NCBI GenBank assembly: GCA_963973975.1
Contig: CAXBCF010000017.1
Span: forward strand, 1-64,000
Direction of reading: 5' to 3'
DNA length: 64,000 nucleotides
Source: UBA1494_A sp963973975
GTDB lineage: Bacteria > Bacteroidota > Bacteroidia > Flavobacteriales_E > Vicingaceae
A model generated the notes under the pieces. That model did not search any database, had not been told where the DNA came from, and was given only the letters and a program-made list of their open reading frames with translations. Below are positions 53,343-62,465 of this stretch, piece by piece. Position numbers and translations under genes: made by a program. The stretch's first letter is position 1, and every line of letters starts with the position of its first letter.

Positions 53343-53371
53343 TTTCCGAAAGCCATAAATTTATTTCCGAA
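53343..53371 (-). promoter_or_regulatory. Direct-repeat motif upstream of the LamG gene (candidate LytTR site)
   Basis: TTTCCGAA occurs at 53343-53350 and again at 53364-53371, exactly 21 bp apart, i.e. two helical turns. The intervening AGCCATAAATTTATTT is shared, with small indels, by the region upstream of the LytTR operon (50140-50161). It lies about 50-80 bp before the LamG start. Binding by the adjacent LytTR regulator is inferred. The remainder of 53372-53547 is AT-rich with nothing recognised. Confidence 0.5.
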
Positions 53372-53547
53372 GCAAAAAATTTAGTATAAATAAGCAAATA
53401 CAAATTACGCATTAGGAACAACAAAAACTTTTGAAATCTTTAAGGCTCAAAAGTTTCCTTTTCAACCCAATTAGATTATTTGAAAGAAGTTAGCTCCTAC
53501 AATAAAGCCACTATTAATTAGCGAAAGGAGAAAACTTATAAAATAAG

Positions 53548-54819
53548 CTAACCTTTATTCAAAAACACTTGCTTGTTATTGATTACACCAAGTACTTTTC
53601 CTTTTAATTCCATTCCAAAAAAGGGAGAATTAAATGATTTTGAGAGCACTTGATCTTTGCTAAATACAAATTTTTCAGATGGAGAAAACAAGGTGAGATT
53701 GGCTGTTTCTCCGACTTCAATGCTCGGTGTTTTAAGTTTTAAAATTGATGCAGGCCCTTCAGTAAAAAGTTCAATCAACGCTTCAATACTAATATGGTTT
53801 TCTAATGCGGTATGTGCACATGAAAAAGCAGTTTGGGCATTGATTATACCAAAGGCAGCATAATCCAATTCTTTTTTCTTTTGTTCAATATCTTCCGGTA
53901 AATGGTCGGAACAAATTGCATCAACAAGTCCGTCTTTTATTCCTTTGATCAATTGTTTAATGCTGGATTTACTTCTCAAAGGAGGTAAAGTTTTAAAACG
54001 ACTGTCGAACTCAACTAATTCTTCATCACTCAATAAAAGGTTATAACTTGCCACATCGCAACTCACTTTAAAGCCATCTTTCTTCGCTTTTTTGATCAAT
54101 TGCAGTGATTCAGGTGATGAGATTGTTGCAAAATGCAAACGCCCATCGGCATAGTCTAGTAAATAAAGATCTCGGTTCACCATCATAACTTCTGCTACTT
54201 CAGGAATTCCCTTTAAACCAAGTCTAGTACTTGTAGCCCCTTCATTCATCACTCCTTCTTCACATAAAGCAGCAGTATTTGGAAAATTCACTACCAATCC
54301 ATCAAATGCTTTGGTGTAGCGAAGTGCGCGATACAATAAATTAGGATTTTTGATGGATAATTTCCCATCTGAAAAAGCAACAGCTCCACTTTGTTTCATG
54401 TCGTTAAGCTCCGCGAGTTCTTTGCCTTCACAGTTTTTTGAAATGGCACCATAAGGCATGGCATCAACAATATTGCCTTTAGTTTGATTGATTAAGTATT
54501 CAATTTGCGACTTTGAGTCACGAGTGGGGTAAGTATTCGGAGCAACACAAACTCTAGTAAATCCACCTGAAGCTGAAGCGAAAAGTCCGGTTTTGAAGTT
54601 TTCTTTTTGCTCATCTCCCGGGTCTTGATAATTTACATTTAAATCAATCCAACCTTTTGAAAGATGTAGTCCTTTTGCTTCAATCGTTTTAATAGATTTT
54701 CCATCAATTGAAGGATTGATTTTTTCAATTTTACCGCCTTTAATTAAAACATCAGTTTGCTTTAAGTGAAAGCTACTCGTTCGGTCAATTATTTTAGCGT
54801 TTTTAATAAGAAGATCCAT
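53548..54819 (-). CDS. Dihydroorotase-like protein lacking the HxH metal site
   Basis: A 423-residue amidohydrolase-fold protein of the dihydroorotase family. The canonical DLHVHLREPG is replaced by DLNVNYQDPG: both metal-binding His are Asn and the substrate Arg is Gln. The later catalytic-Asp region is partly kept (ICSDHLPE for TDHAPH). NTYPTRDS and AAFGIINAQTAF match the family. It may be a non-catalytic partner of aspartate carbamoyltransferase, as known for pseudo-DHOases in other bacteria. It could also be a divergent enzyme of another substrate. It lies 10 bp downstream of the BatA-like gene, so it is cotranscribed with it. Confidence 0.85.
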   Translation of the reverse strand: MDLLIKNAKIIDRTSSFHLKQTDVLIKGGKIEKINPSIDGKSIKTIEAKGLHLSKGWIDLNVNYQDPGDEQKENFKTGLFASASGGFTRVCVAPNTYPTRDSKSQIEYLINQTKGNIVDAMPYGAISKNCEGKELAELNDMKQSGAVAFSDGKLSIKNPNLLYRALRYTKAFDGLVVNFPNTAALCEEGVMNEGATSTRLGLKGIPEVAEVMMVNRDLYLLDYADGRLHFATISSPESLQLIKKAKKDGFKVSCDVASYNLLLSDEELVEFDSRFKTLPPLRSKSSIKQLIKGIKDGLVDAICSDHLPEDIEQKKKELDYAAFGIINAQTAFSCAHTALENHISIEALIELFTEGPASILKLKTPSIEVGETANLTLFSPSEKFVFSKDQVLSKSFNSPFFGMELKGKVLGVINNKQVFLNKG

Positions 54820-54829
54820 GGCGCATTAA

Positions 54830-56854
54830 TTAAAGTATTCTCAAGAATAAAATTTCAAGTGCAATAAAAAACAAGGCTAAGATGATAAAATATTTCCAAA
54901 GTGGCGTACCTTCTTGCAAAGTTGAAATAGCATTGCTTAAAACGGCAGCTGGTTCATCAATAATTTTAATGCTTTGTCCGTGAATTTTAGCTTCTGCTTC
55001 CAATTCTCCAGAACTGTAAAATTGCAAATCTGATTCATTTCGATTGTAATTGAAAGAAATAAAACCCAAACTTTGATCTCCTTTTACCAATTCGTAATGT
55101 CCTGCTTGTTTTAATTCATCTGTTAAGTCGAGTACTAACTTTCCTTTAATATAGCGCTGTGCAGGGATAAAATCTTGTCCATTTCCAATGATGTGAAGCG
55201 CTGCTTCTTTTTTAGCATCGAGTTTAGAACTGGAGATTTCAATGCTTGTATGGTTTAGGTTGTAATAAAGTGGTTTGGAACTTCCCGATTGCAAAGCCAT
55301 ATTAAACAGCAATGGAACAAATAAACCGTGATTCACTAAATTGCTCTCATCCGTATTAAAACCCACAGCACTTAAATAAACCTTTCCCTCACCGACTGAA
55401 GCTTTGAGAAGAAAGGGACTGTTATCACTAAAACTTAAAATGGGTTCTGAAATTAAGCGTGTTGCCAAATTGTAGGTCCATTTACCTTTTACTTTTGGAA
55501 GGTTTATGTTTTCATCTAAGGATTCAAAAACTGAGGAAAATAAATCAGCTTTTTTATTGATTTGAGTGACATTTTTGTCTTTGGTTTCATAGTTAATTAC
55601 TGAACCTAAACCGAGTTGGTTCAAAAAATTCGACCATGTTTCTTTTTCAATTTTTGCAGAAGGAAATAGCGCTAAAGAGCCACCATCAAGTACAAAATTT
55701 TGAAGTGTGCTTTGCAAACCTGAACTCAATTCTGTGATTTCATCAAGAATGATTAATGCAGGTTTTTGAATCAGAGAATAATCAATCTCATCAATTTTTT
55801 GAGCGGTGTAATTGAATAAAGTATCCTTGGCAAATAAAGTCTGTATGTTTTTATTAGGTAATTCATTGAATAGATGAACGACATTAATATTTTCTTGAAT
55901 GGAGTAATTAAAATACAGCGTATCATCAAAGGTGAGCGGATAATCCTTAATGATTAACTTCCCTTTAACCTGACTCAATTCACCACTTCGATAGTTCATT
56001 TGACCAAGTGTAGAATCGTTTTCTTCTAAATCTATAAAGTGTGGCGACTTCAATTGGTTGTTGATGAAAAGCGAAACTGGTAATTGCTCTGTTTTTGTTT
56101 TAAATTGATTTTGAATAGTATAACTGAGCTTTTCTTCTTGATCTGTAAGGTGAAATGGTTGAGCAAACTTCAATGAAGCCAGGTTTAAATTTAGATTCCG
56201 ATCTGCTTCAATTGGAATAATGTTTAATGGAACAGTATCCATTATTGATCTAAAATCTACTTGATTTTTTTGTAAATCAGTGATGAGGTACAACTCTTGA
56301 GTTAATTGTTCATCACCATAGTTTTGGGTCATTCTACTCAACACTTCGCTCCACTTTTTATAGATAGGGGAGTAATTGACATTTTGCAATTCAGAAATAA
56401 AGTCCGCTTTATTCAACCATTGACTGTGTCGACTGCTAAAATCATTAGTCAAAATTTTGAATTGATCGGATTCTTTATAAGCATCTAAAATGGCTAGTGC
56501 TTTGGCTTTTGCTATGTCTAAATTTGTTCCTTTCTCCGAATTGATTTGCATGGAGAATGAGTTGTCAATATAGATGCTTACTCCTTTTTTGCCTTTTTGA
56601 ACCACTGTGCCTTCATTGCTCAAGTACGGCTGGCAAAAAGCTAGAACAAGCGCAGCAATTGCCAATAATCTACTGAGTAAAATGAGTAGATGCTTGAGTT
56701 TGGAAGTAGATTGGGTTTCCTGCTTAATATTTTTTAGAAAACGAACTTGAGAGAAGCGAACTGTTTTGTATTTCCTGAAATTAAATAGGTGAATAATGAT
56801 GGGAATTGCTAGAAAAAATAGCGCATATAGAAAATCAGGATAGAGTAATTTCAT
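54830..56854 (-). CDS. BatA-domain / VWA membrane protein
   Basis: A 674-residue membrane protein. The frame opens with TTG at 56857, but ATG at 56854 is the better start. The N-terminal BatA-type domain has two transmembrane helices (YALFFLAIPIIIHLFNFRKY; LLILLSRLLAIAALVLAFCQ). A von Willebrand A-like domain with MIDAS DNSFSM (about 92-97) follows. The long middle is beta-rich, containing a glutamine-amidotransferase-like segment (ALIILDEITELSSGL; LQNFVLDGGSLALFPS). A final C-terminal transmembrane helix is IILALFFIALEILFL. The family is common in Bacteroidota. Envelope or aerotolerance roles have been suggested, but none is established here. Confidence 0.88.
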   Translation of the reverse strand: MKLLYPDFLYALFFLAIPIIIHLFNFRKYKTVRFSQVRFLKNIKQETQSTSKLKHLLILLSRLLAIAALVLAFCQPYLSNEGTVVQKGKKGVSIYIDNSFSMQINSEKGTNLDIAKAKALAILDAYKESDQFKILTNDFSSRHSQWLNKADFISELQNVNYSPIYKKWSEVLSRMTQNYGDEQLTQELYLITDLQKNQVDFRSIMDTVPLNIIPIEADRNLNLNLASLKFAQPFHLTDQEEKLSYTIQNQFKTKTEQLPVSLFINNQLKSPHFIDLEENDSTLGQMNYRSGELSQVKGKLIIKDYPLTFDDTLYFNYSIQENINVVHLFNELPNKNIQTLFAKDTLFNYTAQKIDEIDYSLIQKPALIILDEITELSSGLQSTLQNFVLDGGSLALFPSAKIEKETWSNFLNQLGLGSVINYETKDKNVTQINKKADLFSSVFESLDENINLPKVKGKWTYNLATRLISEPILSFSDNSPFLLKASVGEGKVYLSAVGFNTDESNLVNHGLFVPLLFNMALQSGSSKPLYYNLNHTSIEISSSKLDAKKEAALHIIGNGQDFIPAQRYIKGKLVLDLTDELKQAGHYELVKGDQSLGFISFNYNRNESDLQFYSSGELEAEAKIHGQSIKIIDEPAAVLSNAISTLQEGTPLWKYFIILALFFIALEILFLRIL

Positions 56855-57017
56855 CAAGGTCGAAATTACAAATATTCGCAGATTGATGAAGTAAAAAATT
56901 TAATTGCTTTGTGATAGAATGAGTGCTTAAAAGAAGTCAATGAAAATTATCAACATTTTAATGGTTTTTAATTTTCGCTTTTTATATTTACACCTAAACT
57001 CTTTAAAACTATAAATT

Positions 57018-57575
57018 ATGAGAAAAGTATTTTTTTTAGCCGCAGGCTTATCGTTAATGATTACTCAAACAGGTTGCTTTGGATCATTTGAGCTTGTAAA
57101 AAAAGTTTATGAAGTAAATGATGGGATATCCAATAATAAATTTATTAAATCATTAATTTTTTGGATCGGAGGTTTTGTATATGGAATTGCAGGATTTTTA
57201 GATGCAGTAATTTTTAATTTAATTGAATTTTGGACTGGATCTAATCCAATAGCGATGGAAGAAGGACAATATGAAGAACAATTATTGACTTTTAAAGGAG
57301 AAACTTATAAAATTGTGGCCACTAAAAATCAAATGACTTTTTTAAAATTGCAAGACGGTTCTTCTATTGATCTTGGGTCACTTAAATTCGATGCATCTAA
57401 TTCCAGTTGGAATTTCGAAAAAGATAACCAGATAGTTGAATTAATCAGAGTTGAAGAAGATATTTTGAAATATTCTACAGAAGATGGAGTGAAAATAGCT
57501 AATGTTAGTGAATTAGATTGCATTGTAATAAATGAAAACTGGATTTCTACCAGTTTTGCCTTTGCTTCTAAGTAA
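57018..57575 (+). CDS. DUF3332 family lipoprotein
   Basis: A 185-residue protein of the DUF3332 family. Lipobox-like TQTGC with Cys20. A conserved hydrophobic block (SLIFWIGGFVYGIAGFLDAV) then NLIEFWTGSNP. The C-terminal half is a small beta-rich domain (TFKGETYKIVATKNQMTFLKL). Function unknown, presumably in the envelope. Divergent from the BatA gene. TATATTTA near 56991 resembles a -7 element, but no -33 match is clear. Confidence 0.85.
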   Translation: MRKVFFLAAGLSLMITQTGCFGSFELVKKVYEVNDGISNNKFIKSLIFWIGGFVYGIAGFLDAVIFNLIEFWTGSNPIAMEEGQYEEQLLTFKGETYKIVATKNQMTFLKLQDGSSIDLGSLKFDASNSSWNFEKDNQIVELIRVEEDILKYSTEDGVKIANVSELDCIVINENWISTSFAFASK

Positions 57576-57672
57576 TTTGTAAATCTTAAATTTAATGGAG
57601 TTCAGATACCATTTTTAAAAACGAGGTGAAACCGAAAAACCTTAAGAGTAGGTAACTTAAAACAAAAATAGA

Positions 57673-57966
57673 ATGAAAAAAACTTTTTTAAAATTATTAT
57701 TTATTAGTTTCTTAACATTTTCAATGTCTGCTTGTTATACTAATACTTTTTCTATTGGTAAAGGAGCTCAAACTGGTGTTAAATATCAAAAAAAGAATCA
57801 TTATTTAATTTATGGACTAGTACCACTAAGCAATGCTAATCCTGTAGAAATGGCTAAGGGTGCTGAAGATTATGATGTTACAATAGTACATACTTTTGTA
57901 GATGGTTTAATTAATGCTATTACTTTTGGAATTTATACTCCTACAACAACAATAGTAAGTAAATAA
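57673..57966 (+). CDS. Bor/Iss-like small lipoprotein
   Basis: A 97-residue lipoprotein with lipobox SMSAC (Cys21). The body has the Bor-family pattern: YQKKNHYLIYGLVPL, AKGAEDYDVTIVHTFVDGLINAITFGIYTPTTT. Phage lambda Bor and plasmid Iss are surface lipoproteins linked to serum resistance. Homologues in Bacteroidota are chromosomal and uncharacterised. It ends 20 bp before a perfect terminator and follows the DUF3332 gene by about 100 bp. Confidence 0.85.
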   Translation: MKKTFLKLLFISFLTFSMSACYTNTFSIGKGAQTGVKYQKKNHYLIYGLVPLSNANPVEMAKGAEDYDVTIVHTFVDGLINAITFGIYTPTTTIVSK

Positions 57967-57986
57967 TAAGAATATTTATTTTTTGC

Positions 57987-58020
57987 TATAAAAACTCCCA
58001 TTTTTATGGGAGTTTTTATA
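57987..58020 (+). terminator. Terminator after the Bor-like gene
   Basis: A perfect 15-bp stem (57987-58001 with 58006-58020) with a TTTT loop and A/T tracts on both sides. It is usable in either direction. Confidence 0.92.
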
Positions 58021-58028
58021 TTATCTAT

Positions 58029-58211
58029 ATGAAAAATTTAAAAACTATTATTGGGTTATTATTAATTATTATAGCTTTAATTTCACTGATAGAATATGCA
58101 ATTGATTACAATCAATTGAGTGAATATGGTAAAGGATACATATGGGGTAAAATTGTAATCTTAATAATTGGTTTCTTTTTAGTTTTTACTTCGCTAAGAA
58201 ATAAAAAATAA
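58029..58211 (+). CDS. Small two-TM membrane protein
   Basis: A 60-residue hydrophobic protein. It has two predicted transmembrane helices (TIIGLLLIIIALISLIEYAI and GKIVILIIGFFLVFTSL) with a short polar loop, and a basic end (RNKK). No family recognised. It starts 9 bp after the preceding terminator and ends against the convergent sugar dehydrogenase gene. No promoter is visible, so its reality rests on the coherent two-helix reading. Confidence 0.5.
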   Translation: MKNLKTIIGLLLIIIALISLIEYAIDYNQLSEYGKGYIWGKIVILIIGFFLVFTSLRNKK

Positions 58212-58212
58212 T

Positions 58213-59568
58213 TTATTCCACAATAATTTTTCGAACCTCTTGTAGTCCATTCTTATCACTTACTCGCACAAAATAGAGCCCTTTTGTATAGTTCGCAACT
58301 GAAATTTCATAGAGATTACCAGAATAAGAAGCGCTATGGACTAATTGACCGCTGATGGTATATAAATCAACCAACGCTTCATTTAGTGGTTGATTCGATT
58401 GAATCAATAGTTTATTTATCACAGGGTTTGGGCCAATACTCAGCTTAAATGCTTCATTCTTGATTTCCTTGATTGTTGTTAAGTTAGGATTGTAAAATTT
58501 GATAATTCGTTGAGGTGAAGAATTTGTTGCAATGAAAATTTCCCCGTATTGATTGGTAGTAATCGACCTCAATCGACCGAATGTGTTTGTGAAGAAGTCG
58601 TTTGTTCCTGTCACACTGTCTTTGCTAGCACTTAGTTCAATCTCAATCAGTTTTGAATCTTTTAGTGTTGTCATCAATAAACTTCCTTGCCATTCAGGAA
58701 TACTTGAATGATCGTAGTAAATTAACTGAGATGTAGCAACCGTTGGTGTCCAAGCAATAATAGGCTCTACAACATTGGAATCATTGCAAAAAGTAATTTC
58801 TGAAGGAGTATTGCAAAATCCATTAACATTTGGCCAACCGTAATTTCTTCCTTTTACAATAATGTTTAATTCATCGTCAGTGGTTGGTCCATGCTCAGAA
58901 CTGTATAAAAAGTTATTGGCAAATACCAACCCCTGTGGATTGCGATGGCCCCAAGAATAAATTGGGCTTCCCGAAATCGGGTTGTCAATTGGAATTGATC
59001 CGTTAAAATTAACTCGTAGTACTTTTCCCGCTAGTGTGTTGAGGTTTTGAGACAGTGTTGTATTATTTGCATCTCCGGTAGTCATGTAAATTTGATTGTT
59101 GAGGAAAAGAAGCCTTGAACCAATGTGTCCTCGGGCTGCAGGAATACTGTCAATTAAAATTAGTTCACTGAGGAGGGTGTCTTGAATTGGATCGTAAATA
59201 AATCGTTCTAAACGTTCAAAAAAAGTAGAATTACTGTCTAAATAAGTATAGGCCAATAAAACTCTCGGAATAGCAGTAGTTTCGATAATTGCCATTCCAA
59301 GCATACCACTTTCACCGACTGCCTCAACTTCGTTTTGATAATCGAGCATGGTGTGCGTAATTCCCGTTGCTAAATCAATTCTACTCACTTTGCCAATGCG
59401 TTCGGTAAACCACAAAGAAGAATCTGAAGTATAAAGAATCTCCCATGGTGTGCTTAAATTAGTTGCAAGCACAACAGTGTCTAGTTGAGTGTTTCCTATA
59501 GTAAATTGGGAGAAGCTATTTAGTTGAATTGAAATAAATAAGATTAAAAAGAAGGCTAATTTTTTCAT
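58213..59568 (-). CDS. PQQ-type sugar dehydrogenase with T9SS sorting domain
   Basis: A 451-residue exported protein. Signal peptide about 1-20. The six-bladed glucose/sorbosone dehydrogenase propeller shows: VVLATNLSTPWEILY, LWFTERIGKVSRIDL, GESGMLGMAI, GHIGSRLLFLNNQIYMTTGD, YSWGHRNPQGLVFANN and SSEHGPTTDDELNII. The GHRNPQG and EHGP blocks are typical of the soluble PQQ-dependent class. The C-terminal type A sorting domain contains SIGPNPVINKLLI. It likely oxidises sugars at the surface if PQQ is available. No PQQ synthesis genes are in the window. Confidence 0.9.
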   Translation of the reverse strand: MKKLAFFLILFISIQLNSFSQFTIGNTQLDTVVLATNLSTPWEILYTSDSSLWFTERIGKVSRIDLATGITHTMLDYQNEVEAVGESGMLGMAIIETTAIPRVLLAYTYLDSNSTFFERLERFIYDPIQDTLLSELILIDSIPAARGHIGSRLLFLNNQIYMTTGDANNTTLSQNLNTLAGKVLRVNFNGSIPIDNPISGSPIYSWGHRNPQGLVFANNFLYSSEHGPTTDDELNIIVKGRNYGWPNVNGFCNTPSEITFCNDSNVVEPIIAWTPTVATSQLIYYDHSSIPEWQGSLLMTTLKDSKLIEIELSASKDSVTGTNDFFTNTFGRLRSITTNQYGEIFIATNSSPQRIIKFYNPNLTTIKEIKNEAFKLSIGPNPVINKLLIQSNQPLNEALVDLYTISGQLVHSASYSGNLYEISVANYTKGLYFVRVSDKNGLQEVRKIIVE

Positions 59569-59652
59569 TTCGAGGTTGATTTAACTTCGAAGGTAGGATT
59601 AAAATTTTAAAATCGCTGTTAAAAGCGCAGAGATTTGTTCCTCAAATCAGAA

Positions 59653-61293
59653 TTACCTAGTTGCTCTTGAATTTAAAAAATTGCTAATCGGCATACCCGT
59701 CGCGCCGTTTGGACTGCTTATTCCCAACAAAGTAGAAAGGGTAGGAGCAATGTCTTTAATAGAAGTTAAGGTGTAATCTATCCCAGCTTTAGTGTTGAAA
59801 CCGTACCAAATTAGCGGAACATGTGTGTCGTAAGAGAAAGGACTGCCGTGTGTTGTTCCTCCTTTTTCATTGTAACTTCCCAACCAACCTGGTTCAATTA
59901 CAAAAAACAAATCACCACTTCTTTTAGAGTGGTATCCATTTGCAATTCGTTCACAAATAGTTTTTTCACCAATGCACCAATTGTTAGCCGGGTCTGAAAC
60001 AACTACAATTCCTTCAGTTAATTTTAAAAATTCCATGAAACTACTTTTCACTTCACTAAAATCTAAATTATTAGCATTTAGTTGCTCATAATCTATATAA
60101 ACTTGCTCATTCGCAATGGCTTCAATTAAGTTGACTTGATACAATAATTCACTGTACTCTTCTAATTCTTTTTTTAATTCTTCGTTTTTAAAATATTGAG
60201 CACTACCATTTACATGAGCAGGAATGTCAGCAGCACCATGATCTGAAGTTAGTACAATTAAAAACTCATTTTGCCCAACTTGAGTTTCTAAAAATTGAAT
60301 AAGGTTCGCTAAATCTTGATCTAAGCGTAGGTAAGTATCTTCTATTTCAATTGAATGTGGTCCAAATTGATGGCCGATGTAGTCTGTTGAAGAAAAACTA
60401 ATGCTCAAAAAGTCAGTGAACTTATCTTTACCTAAATCCTCGCCAATAATGGCTTTTTTCGCAAATTCAACGGTAAAGGTATTCCCATAAGGAGTATTTT
60501 TTACCATCCCGAGACCGTTTGCTTTGCTGAGCTCTTTTGTTTTGTGCGGGAAAACTGGCTTTTCCTCTCCTTTATATGCTTTTTCGAAAGGAACATCATC
60601 TGCTGTAGAAACAGTATAGGTTTCTATCGGATACAAAGTATTCCAATCTTGGTCTAAATATTTTTTTGGCAGGTTTAACTGATTGAATTCATTTGCCCAC
60701 TTTGGTAGTTCAGAGCGATAAAATGAGCTAGTTATAAATTTTGCTTCATCGCTATCAAACCAATAAGCTCCATCAGTGAAATGACCCACAGGCAAAATTG
60801 CTCCACGATCTTTTATGGCAATTCCAATTGTTTTGGAGGCAGAATTTGCCATTTTTAATTGCTCTGCAAATGTTGAGCTACGCAAGTTCTTTGGTGAATA
60901 TTTTCCTGCATCACTTTTAGAACCAATTGTGTTAACTTCTTCATCAGAAACACAGTACATTTTCTTTTTTGAAACTCTGTCGTACCAATTGTTGGCTGCA
61001 ATTCCATGTATTGCAGGAGTAGTTCCAGTTCCTAAGGTTGCATGCCCCACTCCGGTAAAAGTTGGCATGTAGCTGAAATGTGTATTTGCTTGGTAAAATC
61101 CTTCAGAAACTAATTTCTTAAAACCACCATCTCCATATCTAGCCCAATATTTTGAGATATAATCATACCTGAGTTGATCAATCGTTAAGAGAACAATCAG
61201 TTTTGGGTGTTTTTGATTTTGTGCAGTTACCGAAATTGATGAGAAAAGACAAAGAATCAAAGCAAAAGAAATTTGTTTTGAAATACTTTTCAT
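59653..61293 (-). CDS. PafA-type alkaline phosphatase
   Basis: A 546-residue exported phosphatase. Signal peptide about 1-24 (SVTAQ). Metal ligand D39 is in LLTIDQLRYD. The nucleophile Thr is in MPTFTGVGHATLGTG (78-80). Further ligands are in STDYIGHQFGPHS, LTSDHGAADIP and GTTHGSPFSYDTHVPLIWYG. It matches the calcium/zinc-independent-of-phosphate PafA class common in Bacteroidota. It lies 11 bp downstream of the PiT-like permease, forming a two-gene phosphate acquisition unit in which phosphate released outside is taken up. Confidence 0.93.
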   Translation of the reverse strand: MKSISKQISFALILCLFSSISVTAQNQKHPKLIVLLTIDQLRYDYISKYWARYGDGGFKKLVSEGFYQANTHFSYMPTFTGVGHATLGTGTTPAIHGIAANNWYDRVSKKKMYCVSDEEVNTIGSKSDAGKYSPKNLRSSTFAEQLKMANSASKTIGIAIKDRGAILPVGHFTDGAYWFDSDEAKFITSSFYRSELPKWANEFNQLNLPKKYLDQDWNTLYPIETYTVSTADDVPFEKAYKGEEKPVFPHKTKELSKANGLGMVKNTPYGNTFTVEFAKKAIIGEDLGKDKFTDFLSISFSSTDYIGHQFGPHSIEIEDTYLRLDQDLANLIQFLETQVGQNEFLIVLTSDHGAADIPAHVNGSAQYFKNEELKKELEEYSELLYQVNLIEAIANEQVYIDYEQLNANNLDFSEVKSSFMEFLKLTEGIVVVSDPANNWCIGEKTICERIANGYHSKRSGDLFFVIEPGWLGSYNEKGGTTHGSPFSYDTHVPLIWYGFNTKAGIDYTLTSIKDIAPTLSTLLGISSPNGATGMPISNFLNSRATR

Positions 61294-61304
61294 GGAATTT
61301 AAAA

Positions 61305-62432
61305 TTAAAATAAGTTCATAATTGACTGATATACCTCTTCGCGAATACCTGGATTGGCTCCCATTGCTAAACCGACTGAAATAATTAATCCTGCAAATGC
61401 AGAACCTACATCTTTTCCAATCATTCTTAAAGATTTTACTTTATGACTATTTCCTCTTTTGTTTCTAGCAATGCTTACAGCGATTTCTCTACCTCCAATA
61501 ATTCCAAGAAATACCCAAGTTGTACTCAATGGAACGGTACTTATAAATAGCTTGTAAATCAACAATAAAACATAGGTAAAATCAATTAAAGTCGCGGCAC
61601 GAACATCTGAGATTCGAACTTTCTCACTTACCACCTTCTGAATTTTATCGCCTCTGAGGTAAAATAGAAATCCAAGACCTAAGAAGATAGTTGATGCAAA
61701 GATGATGAACTCAGTCAAACTTTGTTGTCTCGGTAGAAAAACAGCTATGTTTGCACCGTCTTGCATTACCCAAACCGCCCAAAGAGAACCACTTACTGTC
61801 CATTGAATAATTGTCCAAATTGGATGGTGTTTTCTAGATTTGAAATACTTTTTGATGATGTTATATGAAAAGTACCACACAATGAATGATAGAATAAATG
61901 CCATTGCATAACCCGACATACTCTTGAATACCACAGATGTAATACCTCCTGAATCAGCACTAAAAACGCTAAGTAAAAGAAATGTTGTAGAAACAGGCAT
62001 TCTCAAGCGTGTTAATACTAAAAGTACTAGCGGTGCAATAATTTGGAAAAAGCTAAAATTTTCAGGATGCGGATAATCTGTTTCTCCGTTTGGTTTTAAC
62101 AAGCGCTGAAAAGTAACATCTCCGTCAAAATAAATCCAACTAAAAGTAACCGTTACTAAAAAGATAACTCCGACATAAAGCCATAGCGTCCACCATTTTT
62201 TTTTCTTATTACTTTCAATGAAAGTTCCAAGTGACTGAATGCTGTCATTTGCAACAGCAGCATAAGCTGCAAATAGAAATCCCAACCACATTGCCGCTCT
62301 ACCGTAGCCAGTTGCAATTTGCGCAAGGATGGTACCAATAAGCACGATAATTAAAAAATTACGCTCTCTGACGAGGAAATCCAAAACATTTAAATAGGGT
62401 CTGTTTCGGTCTGGGATTCTGTATTTACTCAC
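61305..62432 (-). CDS. PiT-like inorganic phosphate transporter (divergent)
   Basis: A 375-residue polytopic membrane protein. PiT-type repeats are recognisable in both halves: AVANDSIQSLGTFIES and RMPVSTTFLLLSVFS, then MQDGANIAVFLPR and STVPLSTTWVFLGIIGGREIA. These are variants of the ND-x-AN-x-GT and PVSTT signatures. The start is GTG at 62432, with no ATG near the N-terminus. Directly followed by the PafA phosphatase, which supports phosphate as substrate. An inverted repeat lies 34-63 bp upstream. The family is divergent, so another anion is not excluded. Confidence 0.8.
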   Translation of the reverse strand: MSKYRIPDRNRPYLNVLDFLVRERNFLIIVLIGTILAQIATGYGRAAMWLGFLFAAYAAVANDSIQSLGTFIESNKKKKWWTLWLYVGVIFLVTVTFSWIYFDGDVTFQRLLKPNGETDYPHPENFSFFQIIAPLVLLVLTRLRMPVSTTFLLLSVFSADSGGITSVVFKSMSGYAMAFILSFIVWYFSYNIIKKYFKSRKHHPIWTIIQWTVSGSLWAVWVMQDGANIAVFLPRQQSLTEFIIFASTIFLGLGFLFYLRGDKIQKVVSEKVRISDVRAATLIDFTYVLLLIYKLFISTVPLSTTWVFLGIIGGREIAVSIARNKRGNSHKVKSLRMIGKDVGSAFAGLIISVGLAMGANPGIREEVYQSIMNLF

Positions 62433-62465
62433 ACTCCTTAGTAATTGCTTCCTAATTATCGAATT

